Shown one piece after another: positions 12,701 through 27,700 of a stretch of DNA of 64,000 nucleotides. Position numbers and translations under genes: made by a program. Within the stretch, counting starts at the first letter, position 1, and every line of letters starts with the position of its first letter. Source of the DNA: Lineus longissimus (Eukaryota > Nemertea > Pilidiophora > Heteronemertea > Lineidae). The notes beneath the pieces were generated by a model. It ran no database searches. It saw only the letters and a list, made by a program, of their open reading frames with translations, and was not told the origin of the DNA. The DNA lies in NCBI RefSeq assembly GCF_910592395.1, contig NC_088309.1, positions 7,380,501 through 7,444,500 on the forward strand, read 5' to 3'.

Positions 12701-15700
12701 CACTTCAAATGTATCAAAAGTTTACATTGGACAAGAGACGGTTAAGGCACTTAATAAAATGCTATTTTTCTACCGTTTTCATTTGCAGGCTGTATACATT
12801 TACTATTGATCTATACCATTTGGACTGTATTGCGCTCACTTAGTGGACAAGTGAGACATTGCGTGACGAACATATACTCATATGTATTTTGAGTAGAGTT
12901 GCACAAGTGCATTTCTCAAGAGACTGTGACGTGATGTCTCATTGCACAAATATGGCGTCATCTTGTTATTCAGCATTTTCCACTTGGGGGAGGGGGTGTC
13001 ATCTGTGAAATTATTGCTTATCATTCCGATAAAAATCTCTTGTCTGCTTTGCCCTTGATGTTCCACTTGTTGAAAACAATACAGTTGTTGCTTTGTAATA
13101 TTATCAACAGGATAAATATAATAAATATGATATTGGGTTCTTATAACGCTTTAGCATTTTTTCTTGTTTCCCGGTTTTGGGACACCATTATTACCCTGAC
13201 CTCCACAGAACAACAATGCACTCTGATATGATATGAATATTTCATCAGCAAGCTGGTAAGATAACAATGCTTCCCAGTAACAATCAAGGTGATTGTGGTA
13301 CCAACAACCATCTACATCGTGTCAAGTTGATGAAAACAAAAAAGAACCATCACCTGTACTTATAAACTAAATGTATGAAAAGCCGTAATCTGTAATAAAC
13401 TTGCTAGGTTTTGTTGACCTGCAGCATTTCTAAGATTCGGAACTGCATGTATCTGTGCCGAAATCGGGGGTCTTGAAGCCTATAATGAAGGAGAGTCTGG
13501 ACAGGACAGTTACATTCAACTTACACTGTTTTTTTCAAACTTATTCCAGGGTTCGATTTGACCTAGATTGACGAGTGCAAAAAGAGTGTTGGTTTCTTTC
13601 CAGATCATATGATTATGATTTATAGAGTTATATATGATTTATAGAGTTTTCTGATAATCGTTGATGAAGTCATGCAGCATGATTAATGCTTAATTTGGCG
13701 CATTGATAATTAACTGATTTGGCTCGCATATGTTCATTGCGTGACTGGAAAGGTTGGGCAAAGCCCTCATCGATAAGTACAGATGTAGGTGTGGTTTTGT
13801 TGCATTTTTGACATAGTAATGTCAAGCATTTTCTTTTACTCTAAAGGAACAACTTGGGCATGGATTTCGGTGGCTATTAGGATGATGTACCTACTCACCA
13901 CCATGCACCGCCATATGTAGGATCACACTAATACTTAAATTTCATGTAGGCGGACTGTTGCATTCCATAGGCCTTATTAGTGAATCATGGGTTGGTACTG
14001 ATGATGTTTTTCTGTGATGCATGGTGATGTATCACAACTGAAATTTGTATATATCTTTTGTTCATTTTTTCTTTCTAACATTCTTTGATGTAGTATTTTG
14101 GTAACAACCTTTGCGTTGCCAACGATTACATGATCGAAATAGACAAAGCCAATATATCAGCAAATAATTCAAGCAATATTTTCCATTCCGAGTTGAGTCA
14201 GTGTAAAATTTATCCTATACATGTATATCAGTACATCAGATTTGTTGGTAGTTCTTCTTCTTCTTTCCATTTCCTCCATTGCACATTCCCTGGTACAACC
14301 AATGGGAAGATCCCAAATGCCAAACAGAGGATATTAAGTGTGTGGCAGGTAACAAGCGAACATTAGAAACAAGGAAAAGTTGCACCAGCAAACAACCTCT
14401 GCATAGATGCGACCTTAACGGGCCAGCTCTTTCCTTCACTTTGGTGGACATTTTCACAGAAATGATACACGCCACTGTATAGTTACAGCACCAGAGATCA
14501 CAGCCTTATTTTGCCGATTTTGGAAGACTAATACAGTAATACTAAACAGTGCTGATTTCCAAATCCTTTCATATGTTATACATGGTCTACTATTTTCTCA
14601 GCACTTTCGAACTCCTATCGTCCTCCAGCAACGTTCAACGTACAGAACGTTGAATTATTGATGGCAGCCCTTCACAATCTCAGCATGTCCCTCAGTCATG
14701 TCAGTTCTGTGATGGTGTTTTAGTGAGAAAATTGTGAGTTGTCACGCAGCCCCTGCAGGCATGAATACAAACACAAGAGACATGTTAGCGGGATTGCTTC
14801 AATCTTATAAATATGAGGTTTGTAAACATTAGGTGCTTTGTTGCCAAGCCAAAGCCGGCAAAGGCAGTGAATATATTTATACTTGATATGCCTTCTTTTT
14901 TGCAGTTAGTGAGAAATAAATCTTTTTTTTCCCAGATAAAACTGCTTCTTTTGCTCATCTATGATGCGATGGATGAAACTGGGTAGCATTCATTCAGTTA
15001 ATAATAAGCTGTCTACTTTTTGAGTTAAAGGCCGAAGTTTTTTACCTTCAGGAACTTTGGCTACCACGTGTTGATTTGAACAACTGTCTAAAAAACACCA
15101 GAATATGGTACCAATTGCTCTGTTGTGAGCATTGGCCAAGGATATGAAAGTGATCACCCATTCAAGCTGTAACAAGAAAGTAAGGTGTCAAAACTAAAAC
15201 AATACCGGTAATGGCCTTTTGGCCATTGCCCATTCATTGATCAGACAAACACAAAAACATGGGAGCCTGCATCACCTGTCTGTCTGAGATGTGAGATTAT
15301 CACAAACTCAAGCTCTCATATGAGAAGAATTACCAAATTCGCCACTCACTGCAGACACAGTAGCATATGCGTGACAATGTTACCAAGTTGATCTGATGTC
15401 TGTCCGGCGTGTCCAGTCTGATCCATTCCTTGTATCCGCGGCTTCTCCCTCAGGAAACAGATTATTGGCAAAAAAACAGTATTGCATCTTTCTGAGTGGA
15501 AATGCGTGTTGTTCACCAGGGGCTTGGCGCTTTTGATCGACTCGCTACAAGCAATAAGCTTGATTTGAACGAGTTGTCTTGTTTTCATGAGTATCATAGG
15601 GTAAGGAAGAACCGACAAATTATCGGAAGTTTTTTAGAGGCAGTATTCATCCCCTAAACTGCTGAAATCGTTGATAACTGCAGCTTTGATGATACTGTAG

Positions 15701-18700
15701 TTCAGATAATGTTGGCAACCATTTTTTGCACTTCAGTAGGCAAACATGGACATCAAACTGGTAAAAATTCTACCGCATAGTCAACCACAATTGATTGCGT
15801 GAGAGTAAATGTAGCGACTAAAACAATAAAGCATGATGTTTGCTCAAATGACAACCTAATTATCAAGTTTTCTGAGAATATCAATTTAAAAAAATCAATT
15901 AAAAAACTCATCACCTTGATTCATATTCAAGCTGTCTGTTGAATTTTTCACAAGGGATTGACTGGACGCCTCTTTTCAATTTTAGTGTCACTACTTTAGT
16001 TAATAACACCAGCTATTGATTTCCCGAGAAACTCATACAAAATTCATTCCTATCACATATCGGGTAATACAACACAGCATGGTATGCAGTGGATGGTAGT
16101 GTTCAGTGGTTGGCACTGCGAAAATGTCCACTGGGGTATTCCTGTTCAACACTGCAGCCTATAGGTTTTCACAAGCAGGTAGGCAACTTCTTAATCTTTT
16201 TGAAATTTTGGTCCTTAGGTATGCGTCTTTGATGCTTGAGGGAAATGTCAACAAGGTCATGTTGCAGATATCCTTTACCATCAAAAATCTAAGATTTTGT
16301 TTTGTAGCATTGTGCAGTCTTAGGTTTAGATGAGATTTATAGAAAGTTTGTCACTCCCTTCAGACATGGTGTCAGATGTGACCACAGGTTTTTACCTCCT
16401 AGGATTTGAGGGAACATGGAAAAGGTGTGTGATGGAGTTTTCTGCTTGGCCACATCAGCTGATTGCCTGTAACACTGCCCGCAAATTATTCTGTCAGCTT
16501 GTGGATAGGCACGGGTGTGTGAGATAGCAACAAGAGTTTGGTACTCTTGGTCAGTATGCAGGTGATGTTCTCGTTCTTCGTCTTCATGAAAGTGTTGGGC
16601 ATCCTGGTGTTTGCATTTATCCCATTGCGCATTGTGCATGGTATCTAAGGCGGGTGGCATCTGTCACCAGCAAAGTTAATTCATTGTGTCATGTCCTATC
16701 ATTGATTTTACTGTGATATTGGATGCGGAGAGACTAACAGGTTCTGCATATCATCAAAATGCTGTATCCCATTTCCTTAGACACGAAAACACTGAAATGT
16801 AAGGGAACAACCACACTTGTTAATATTAGTCTTTGGGAAATCTTGGTTAGGTCTGCAGATAGCAATAAGTCATTTAGCAGTCAGGAAGTATTGCTGCCTG
16901 GGAGGTAACCCATACACCTCCTGATTGGGAGGTCAAAACATCAAAAATCGAGATCAGTCAGATGCTATAGTCTGTCAGGCAGGTCAGGATACAGGTACAC
17001 GTCTGATGTCACTCGTGATGTTACGCAACACTCAATTTGTCACATGATCGGAAGTGTATCGAGCCTGAAAGCGTAATGAGGTGTTTTACCTGCGCTTGCC
17101 TTGCTAACCAGTGTTATCATCAGTCTCATGCCAGCTTATTACTTATTCATCATTATTGGTTTTGGAAATGCCAATTGGATGCATGCAATCATGTTTTATC
17201 AATATTACAGAAATATTGGCTAAATTGTCCAGTGGGGTCAGTGGTACAGCTAACCAAACTCCTCACAGGTGATACATATGTGACCTGCTTCTGACATAAA
17301 CCCTCGAACCTTGTCACAGGCTGAAGGTAATAGAATCGCATGGCCATTAATGGCACCAACTTGAAACCACAGCACTCTAATGCAAGAGTGAGTGCAAAGA
17401 CAAGAGAGGTAATTGGTGAAGGGCTAAACCCACTCCCTCCTGCACTGCAATTGCTGAAGATCTTTGTCAGCTGTGGTTAACAAATCCCTTGCCCTTGCAC
17501 GGCCACCGATGTCATCAGTTTCATGATTGGCTTGTCAATCCTGGAAAACCAATATTTGCTATTTTTCAAAACACTTTCCAAGACTCTCTTGTTTCATGTT
17601 AGACACTGATTCATGATCTATGTATTTGAGAAAGCTAACTATTGCTAGAATAGATCAGCTTTCTTGTGAAATTATGATGAAATGTCATCTTATGACAGCA
17701 AAGGTATCAAAATCAACATCCATCAAGAAAACCTGAATATTCCACCCTCAAAAGAGTTAAGCCTTCCATCAGATACCAATGCGTTTTATTGCCAAGGAAA
17801 TGGTATTAAGCCCATGTTATCTGAAACACTGTAGCGTAATGGATAAAAATAAATCAATTTTCTCATAAAATTGATGGCCTTTGGGTCGCTAATGCTCGTT
17901 TCATTTTCCCGAAGTATACTGGGGATTTAGGCAGTATCTGGGTTTAACCCTACATGTATATTTCGCTCAGCTTTAGCATCTCTCTCTCAGGCAACAGGAG
18001 CAGTGTTTTGATCGACAGGCCAAAAACCTTGAATATAGCCATGGTTTACATTCATAAGGCAACGGATTTTAAGCTTATCCTTTGCCAGCAAGAAGTTTCA
18101 TTATAGCCACTGCAAGAATCTCATTTGATATCACTGTTATCCTTGATGAAATCCTTTGTATCGATTGAAACAAACATATTTCTAATTCCGCAGCTGTCAT
18201 TTTATCCTGACGAAGGAGTGATTGATTACCTGGTATGTTAAAAATGGATAGCTTCTGATCGAAAGTCAACTGGTGGAATGTAGAAACGACTGATTGATCA
18301 AAATTTGGTTTGTAAGAAAATTTCGATAAAAGTCAACAACTTTACGAGTGAAGGCAGGATCCAGGACTGTAAAGAAAAATTAATGCCTCAGGGAACAAGT
18401 CATCTTGATCCTCAAGTCTTCGATCCACTCCGCCAACCCGGATTCCGTTACAGAGGGAGGTTAATGATGGAGTACCTCTGATGATTCAGAATGGGAACAA
18501 GTGAGCCCCAGGTGCTTTCATGCCCGTTTCTCAAAATTCAAATGGGAAGGCGGGTGCGCCCTAAAAGTTGGGAGCTGAGCACTGACTAGGACAGTCTATA
18601 ATATGTAATGTAAGTAGGAGGAAACCAGAGACTCAGAGAAAACCTACTAGGTGGAAGAGATTGGCTCTCTCTATCACATGAGCATGCCGGGACCAACTGG

Positions 18701-21700
18701 GAATCGAACCCTGGACATCAGAGGTGACAGCCACTGATGATTCCACTCTGCCTCTCTGACAGCCCAAAGCCGTATTCACCAAGATGTTATATAGACGAAA
18801 ATTGCTAATTGAACTTTTCATCAATGATTATTCAATTATTGGGTGTGGTGTTCCAGTTTCTCTCATTAGCACATCATAATTGTGTACCCTAAGGTGTGCT
18901 CACACAATTCATTGCCAAGTAATCAGCAGTGGCAGACTTTGCTAATAATCGCTAATCATCATCAGGAGATGCCTTAATTCATCATCATCTCGTGCGGCAA
19001 TGGACAAAAAAACTTCCTTTACATGTGATAAGGTGTTTGGAAAGAATTCAAGACTTGGTAGTGTTGTCTTATGTGTTGCTATGATGTTTTGACTTTTGTT
19101 AGAATGTTGTAGAATTACTTAAAAGGCAAGCATCATCATCATTCTTCATAGTTCAAATTCAATTGATGACAGAGCCAAAATTAACATGTATGAAATGAAC
19201 TGGAATGAAATTCATTCAAGCTGAATTTGAATTCTAGAGATGGCCTCATGGCAAGATCGTACCACCGAGTGAGGTTCACCTGAATTTACCTGGAAGAAGA
19301 TCTTGTAAGGAGTCATGCATCTCTACAGCATAATGATCATGTAGATACTTCAGAGCCAATGGAAACCAAGTGATGAAAGTGGCACCACCATGACGACCTT
19401 GACCCTAACTCAAAACTTAAAAAAGCAACAACCTATCCTTGTGGTGATGTTTACATTCAGTGTTGAATTCCACTTCTAACTGATCACCGATCACCGATGA
19501 AATTGGTTGTTTTGTCAGGAATTTTATCAATAACCTCAGCCAAAAGGTTTAGCATTGCACCATTGCAATGTTAACGGGAAGTATCTTGCTGGCCCTGGAT
19601 CCGGCAGTTCTCAGGTAATTGCTTTACTTTCTTGCTTTCCTTTTCCATAGTGGAGCACTTAGTTTACCATTGCAATTGTAAGAACCTCCATGGTTCAGAA
19701 ACGTCCGCCTCAAAGGTTTTAATTGTGTTCCAAGAAGAAGCTTCCCATTCCCAAAAGCTTGATTTGTATTCCATCCAAACCTTTTTCATGTCATGGAAAC
19801 ATGATCCAACTTTTAAGCTCGAAAGATCAACTTTTGAAAATGATCTTGATAGTTTCAATGGCACTGATAGTGAGACCCCAATTTTCTTATATGCTTCCCT
19901 CCTATCATCCATGGGAATCGGCTTCCCTTCTCATCTACTACTGGAATGTTTTCCCTCCCAATAATCTACTACTAGTCGTCCACTTCTGGAGTATGCTTCC
20001 CTCCTAGTCATCCACTAGTGGAATATCCTTCCCTCCTAATCATCCACTCCCTCCTAATCATTGACTACTGGAATATGCTTGGAATATACTTCACGTGTCA
20101 TAAATCAAGTTCATGACCCCTTTGGGTCCATGTTATGGACAAAATCTATGGTGTGTGATTAAATTATTCATGTTTCGCCCAGTTAGACTGTAATTTTAGT
20201 ACGTCATGCATTACAGTCAATGGATTGAGGGATGATGTTGTAATATTGCATATGCTTTCCATGATATTTTGAACTTTCATGGAGAAATAGCATGAATTAG
20301 TGGCGACCACCAGTAAGGTTTTGTTTGTAATGGAGGATTGTCTTGGGAAACATCCAAAATATTGACCTGCACTGTGACAAATATTTGTATATCGGCTTTC
20401 AGATGTGTCATAATCCCTGCAGCAGGCAGTATATTTGCTACCATAGGATTCTCCTTCTTCATTAAACCCTAGAAGGGGCTCATCAGGGTAAAATTAGTGA
20501 AAAAAGAATCCTTTGCATAGTGTGGATTCTTCTGCTGTTTCTGCATTCAGAATTGAATATAGTTGGGATAGGGTGAATAGTTTGGATATATTCCAAGGAC
20601 GGTTCATTGTCATCACTCCCTGTCTGAAAGATATTTTTGATAGATACATTTTCAGCTGTCAAGTGAAGGAATATTTCATTTATCCAAATAGAGATCATAG
20701 ACGGCTTTAGACTTCTAAGGTCAAAGATAATAATGAAGGAATGGATACCCTTTATCGATGTGTTAAGTCGATATTACCTTTGACCTTAAGCATCGAGTTT
20801 CATTGGATTACCGACTGTCCAGCCCCCACGCCTTGGTCGTAATAAACCATTGGCGGATGGTTAAGATAATGAGGGTTATTTGTTGCATTGATCACTTTGG
20901 TATCCCAAAGTTAATCTGATCAATCCTAACCTTGGCTTGACCTTTAAAATGCAGTAGCGGCATCTAATCAAATTATTTATGCTCTGATCTCCTTCAACTA
21001 ATTGGGAAATCAGAGAAGAGTTGTGGTTTTTGAATTGCTTCTGCTTGGAGGATTGATATGATCAGTTCTATCTGGATTGGCATTCTAATCCTTGTTTGTT
21101 GTTGTGGGAATTAAAGGACCATGCAATTATAGAATGACTGAGAAAGCACCTTGGGTTCTGTTAAGAACAATTTCTTTGGGTACGAATCGGCACTTGTCAA
21201 TTGAGTTTGGAAAGATTGACCGGGAGGTGTTTTATGCAAGGCTGCTTGAACAGCACTATAGGCAGAAGCATCACAGCTTCTTAACTTGTCAGACATAGGG
21301 CTCGGCTGTATTAAACTTTTTGTTCCTGGGCTAGGGAGTGGGCAAAGGGCTCTGGGGCAGATGTTTTCGAGATGTCTTGGGGCAGTAGCCCCCTGCACCC
21401 CTCTAAATACAGGCCTGGACCCAGTAGTTTTAACCTTGTTGTGGAGTGTGTATGCTTCAAATCCTCCACAGCATTCCCACATTCTCTGACCCAACGTTGC
21501 TATTTCAAAGAATCAGGAACTGCCATACTACTGTAAACATTTCCCGGTTTACACCAGTAGTGTTCTTTCTGTTGTATCATTGCATGATTTAGATGTTCCG
21601 TATTCCTTATAAACGCCAACCTTGCATACACAGGAAATGCCGAACACTTAATGCACGTCAGACCCACCCATGCTAAGAGGCATCATCACCTGCCATTTTG

Positions 21701-24700
21701 CCAAATGCAGCAGGGGGTTGCCAACTTGATGGAATTTTAATCAGTGGTTGTTTTTTTAGGTGAAGTCTGGTATGTAACAGGCATCTTCCATCATTAACTT
21801 GAGAAGTTTCAGAATGAATATTGTGCATTGAAGACTCTCACCATCAGACCTTGCCAAAATTCTTCATATTATTCGCTTCCTGTTCCTAATTGACCATTAT
21901 CGAACCCGTCTTTCTTAGTTGCAGTTTCAGGTAGCCTTCTGTCATCTAAAAAGCCTTAAGAACCCGCCCCAGCATTGTGAGACATCTTCTCAAATTTCAT
22001 GAAGCGCCTTCTCAGTTTCTCATCTACAATCCCGCCCATTTGAAAAAGGTCTACCTCTCTATGTCAGTAATTTCAAAACATTCATCACCTCGCATGACTT
22101 TTTGATACCCAGTACATTCATCAAAGATGACCAGGGTCAATAGACACTTCCCCTCCTCAGAGAGCAATATAGTAATTACTTTCTCTGTAACTCGAGGGTT
22201 CAAATCGGGACATGCAACTAACAAGCGTGATTGGCAATAATGTCACATGTCTTGCTGTTCATTAGAGCTGATCAGTTACAGCCATGGAGAGAGGAGTAAT
22301 GTGCCTTTGTGATAATCTGAGGACTTTGTTCAGTTCCTGATGATATCATCTTGGAAACATGAACCTGTGCCTCTCATTATCATCTGCTAAATGTTATCAA
22401 TGTCAGAACTCTTGGCAGCAGTGGAAGATTTTGGTCATACAAATCAGTCGAAGTACGGTACTGCAACCTTGCGAGGTAGACAGTTAAATCCTGGATGCTG
22501 ACTTAAAAGTGATGTTTGTCTGCACTTCAGCCAGTGAGGGGAAATGTCTCAGGGCTTTGTGATGCAGAGTCCGAGAAATGAACATTGACCCCTGATTTCC
22601 CAGGATGAGTGCAACATGAACACTATGAAATTGTAAACCTTGCCTCAGAGTATGTTGGTAAAATGGAGTTTCAGCACAAGCTCAACAGTTACAGCCATGG
22701 AGACAGGAGTCATGTGCCTTTGTGATCAACTGAGACCCTTGTTTCAGTCCCTGATGCTCTTGGCATGGAAACATGAACCTGTACCTCTCAGTATCTCATT
22801 ATCATTGTCATTTGTTGTTGGTGTTGGAACTCTCTTGACAGCGAACCAAGGTCAACGATGGCGATCGCTTTGTCAGATAGGGTGGAGATTTCACCAAAGC
22901 CAATTCATCAACTATTCATGGAAAAGCTTTGCTGGTCTAATATAATCGATGTTGGTCACTAATGCTTGTTGTCTTCGTCAGTTACTTCTGTGGTAGGAAA
23001 GAATTTTGTTTTACAGCTACTTTAGACATCAGCACAGTATTGTAGAACCACCCCAGAAGAATTTTATTCGCCCATATCTGGGCACCTGGGGGGGGGGGGG
23101 GGGGAGGGGGGCAATCTTAAAACTCAGATTGGTTAGCAAGATGTCTAAACAGTTATTGGTCTTCAATCTGGTGTTTGTAACAATGAGCCTTCACTGAAGG
23201 TTCTTGTCACTTCCTTCAGTGCTAATCAGGCCCCAGCTAATCCAAGATGAAGCCAATAAAATGTCTGAAACCATAGACCGTCATAAACCACAGCCATAAC
23301 CAAGTTACATTTTTCAAGGAAATTTCCCGAACAACGTAAGTTATTAGATAAAGAACGATGCTGGCTTCCGTGATCGATAGACGGTATTGATACAGAGCCA
23401 TCATCGGATGCGGCAGTGTCCTCATGCACCATGATTGCTTTCATACCCCCCGGATATGATATGATGATAGTTTGCCGTAATCATCTGTGAGGAATAGGGC
23501 CATGTCGCTTGTATGCAGTTGACTGATAAACTGTCTATTTTGCTTTAGTTTCCAAGCTGTGGAGTTTGAGTGCGCTACATAGGCAGACGTATCTTGATGG
23601 ATATTGAGTACAACGATTCAGTAAGTGAGGGTTTGTATGGGCATTTTCTCTCTCCATTCTTTGCGTTATATCCAATTGCTCTTGTTTGTCTTTCTCATGC
23701 CATATTCTTTAGGAATCTGTTGAACTTTTGCATTCATGGTTGTATTATAATAACTATAGCTCTTATGAATAAAAAGTAAAAAGTTAAATTTTGGGTTTAT
23801 AGTCTGATATCAACTACGATAGGTAATCATCCAACTTTACACTTTGACCCCGGTCTGTCCTGAAACCTTTCAGTAGACCTCAGATGAGCTGCCAAACCAG
23901 CACTACAATCTGAGCATTTTTGACCGGTACCCATTTATACACCTGGGTGCAGAGATGCAAGTAAAACAAAGAGACCTGCCTGCAGTCTCACGCCGACAGT
24001 GGGGATCGAACCCGGGATCTCTTGACCGTTATAGCCACTACACCACAGCGGCTTTGAAATGGCTTTGAAAAATCTGACCCATTATTCATGGATAGAGAAG
24101 CCATGGCTTGTGTTGTGATAAGTCTGCATTTGGCGGTAACTCAGCATGATCCCTGTCAACATAAATGTCTCTAAGCCTGCCTCTCTAACTACTTGTACGG
24201 TATGATAGTTTTGTCAAAAAACAACAGGTGGCAGTATTGCACTTTAATTACGAATTAATCAATAATCTGTGTAAAAGCCTGGGGTAAAATATAGAGTAAA
24301 TATGAATGGCGCTTTATTTAAAACATTTCACAGAATATTGGTGTGTCTATTCAGAGTGTGTAAACATTAGCTCAAAATAGCTCATCAAGATTCACCAATC
24401 GAAATGAGAAGATGTGGGGCAATATCATAGAAATGGGGGAGGAGTGGGGGGAAAGAAATAATTTGCAGGCATCCTGTTCTTAGACTCACAGCCCTATGTT
24501 TACATCATGGTGATGTCTATCTGTCGTGTGTTGCACAGTTTCTTGCAGAAATTTGGAAGGTTGTTCTGAAAAACACTATAAGAGGGTAGGGCGCTACACC
24601 TTTTTTTGTCTAGAAGAAACATTAGTATGGTGTGCTGGTTCAGTTGTCCGTCCCCACATCGGTTGCCAATCTGGTCGTTGCAGAGCCACTATAGTCCTTT

Positions 24701-27700
24701 GATAACACATTGTCTGTGGAGACCTTTCATCTGACAGAGACTTAGGGGCGCCGGTGTCATGTACGTGCGTCTTACACCATTTGAAAATATTTTTTATCAA
24801 TAGTGCCATATGTAATAATGCTGTGAATGATCATGCTGTGGTTTATTCAATGGTCACCTGTTGCTGTTATGGCAAATGATTATAAAGGCGTCATATCATG
24901 ATGCCCATACAAATCTTTTTTATAAAATAAACCAATGCAATGTAACAAGTGACTCAAAAATGATCATGTTCTGTTTGTCATTCATGTGGGTGAGGGAGAT
25001 GGCAATGATGTTGAGCATCATGCTCTCCTCTTCAAAAATTATCAAAGGCAAATCCAGGATATTTGTGAAAGGTGCATAGGGCTAAGTGTGGGAAAGCTTA
25101 TGAATATGAGATTTTGTGACAGGCTGACATTTCTGATCTCAGCATGAGAGCATTCTCCTATAGTGTGACCTTTCAAGTGTTGTGGAAATTTTTTTTTAGA
25201 ACTGGAAAAAATAAAATACTCCTGGACAGATTTAAGTATAATCCCAGACATCTATGATGATACCCACAACAAACCCGAACAATATAAGGTCCCTCAGGGC
25301 CATCGTTTGAATAAACTGCGCTTGATATTTTTTCGTATCCTTAGGACATTACATGTATAAAACAATATGATTTGCAGATTTGAGTTGCACATGATGGTCA
25401 TGGGGTCTGTTGTTTTGATTAGAATATCAATGATGGGCTAAGACTGGATCATCCAAAGTACTAGTAAGCTGGCATCTGGCATGTATATTTCACCAGTTTG
25501 CTCATGGGCTTATGGAGATTTGAAGAGAAATGGACAATGCTGCGCTTGCTAGACCAGTAAGAGAATGATCAGGTGAAATTCACTTTGGTTGATATTCATG
25601 ACGCGGCAAGGTGATTAGAGTATCCTCTTCAGGTCATTTTCTTAGTTGTCGTCTTTTTAGTTGGAATGTCACATAACTAGGATGTGTTTTTCGAAATAGA
25701 AAAGTCATAACTCATACAGGAAGGAACTTATCAGATATCTGGGGTGTTGTAACTCCTAAAAAAGCACGTCACTGCACGTAATCAAGTATACGTTGTATAC
25801 CAGGTGGACTTCATCTAACATAGACTTGTGAATAAATTTCGACCAACCTCCTGATTTGCTGATCAGATCAGGTGAGAACATTGAAACATATGCGTCATTT
25901 TATTTAAATGACATATACCAGTTTCTGGACAAAAGGCATATGTGTACTCCAGATATCAATTCTAAATAGTGAATGATTAAAATTGGCGGTTTCCTTGATT
26001 ACATACAGTTAAGTTGATGACGATGGGAGGACATGGGCATAGATTACCGGTAGAAGGGGCAAGGTGGTAACTCTTGTGACATTGGAATGTTAGAAAAAGC
26101 TTGGATATAGGATGTTTGAGAATTTTTCCGATGGAAAGAAGTATAACTGCAAACTTTAACAAAATACTCAGCTGTTCTTGATAAGAGATTTGAACATACT
26201 TGTAGGAACATTTACCACTTCCAGGAGGATTACTATATAATCGTTGGTTCACATGATTTGCAGTTTACCAGAGGCGGCAGGAATAAGGGAACCTGAATCA
26301 TTTCATTTCACAATCAATGCCACAATGGATGACCCTAAAGTTATCCAGAAATTAAGACGCATGTCATCATCAGAGACTAACCTGGTGATAAAGAAGAAGA
26401 CAAAGTCTTGCTTCAGACCTCATCTCAGCCTAAATCTCTCAAGTATCAGCAGTCCAAGATTGTTTCGGTCACTGAGTATGAGGTAAAGTTTTCATTTTTG
26501 CTCTTTCTTATATCATATTATTAGTGCCTCGACCGCTTTCAAAGCCATTCATATCGTGCTCTTGTTGTCTTGCTCATAAACCAATGAATATTGGTCAGGT
26601 GAACTGAACAATAAGTCTTTAAAATGTGCTGGCTGAAATATGCTTAGACATCCTTACAGAATGCTCCGACAAACCAATCCAGTTGACTGTCTTTCATACC
26701 CGTTTCTGCTAGCTTGCAGAGGGAGGGGGATATTGGCACAGGTATCAGAGCCACACAGTCCCAGTGTTCTTAGGCATTTATTGAGACATCTGTGCCCAGT
26801 TCTCTCTTCCAGTGTTAGCACAATGACTATGAACACAAATAGATCCCCTCCCCCTCCTGTATTCTCCATTCTTTGCTGTTTCCTGGCCCATTGTCTCTTT
26901 GGATACAAATATGAAAATCACTAAGAAGATGTTACTGTCAAATCTCTATGGTAACAGGTTAGTACATGAAGTCATGTAAACGAAGCATAAACATGCTACT
27001 CCCCGTGTACGCTCAATATTCATGCCGATTCAATGCGCTCCTTTAAATATCGTCCCAGTGGAATCTTCCATTTAAATTATTAAAATTATCAATTGATCAC
27101 CTGGTGATCCATTACGTCACGTGACATGTACTAATGTATTGAATCTAATATGAAATGAAGTCCAGCCATCAAAGCTTGATAACATTGTAACTATGACAAC
27201 AATTAATACCTTGTGAATATTTGTTAAGCAATATCTGAATACAGTGTGTGGCTTAACTGTACAACAAATACATTAACTGTAATGCCCCATACTGGATGAT
27301 GCTGCAGCAGTAGCGTTAATTTGTCAATTATTGTGTTATTATCGTAATTAATATTGTAAATGAGGCATTGTTACTATACTACTTGGCTTGTGAATGTCGT
27401 AACAATAAGCTGTTTGCATTTAGTCAAGGGTGTGATTCTTTGGTTCACATGTTGCGCATATAGAATTCTTTATGGAGATGTAAAATTGCTGGCAATTTGT
27501 TCCAGGATATTTTCTTCCATTTAGTCAAGTACTGCCATACAATTAGGTGCATCGTGCCTGTTTCAAGTATACATGTATTATTGTACGTGGACCATCTGTC
27601 ACTGATTCAACATTGTATTTGTGTGCATTAACTGTATAATACACTGATAGTACCATTTACTGGATGCCCACACCTGCTGTCAGTTCACTTTCTCAGTATG

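Larger units (their letters stand above)
9703..26252. other. long first intron of the GRAMD2-like gene
   Basis: This is 16.5 kb without a gene I can support. It contains a MITE copy (12427), a 17-G run (10769-10785), two tRNA-derived SINEs (18.6 and 24.0 kb), a degenerate short-repeat patch (19.9 kb), a duplicated block (22.3/22.7 kb) and a second 17-G run (23088-23104). Short ORFs on both strands have no matching splice context. Confidence 0.6.

Noticed and set aside
19664-19912. 82-codon minus-strand ORF starting MDDRREAYKKIG
   Set aside because: The opposite strand is also open across the region, the start lies inside a degenerate repeat, and no splice partners fit.
23992-24052. Functional tRNA gene
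   Set aside because: A and B boxes are present, but the anticodon arm is poor and a SINE body follows.
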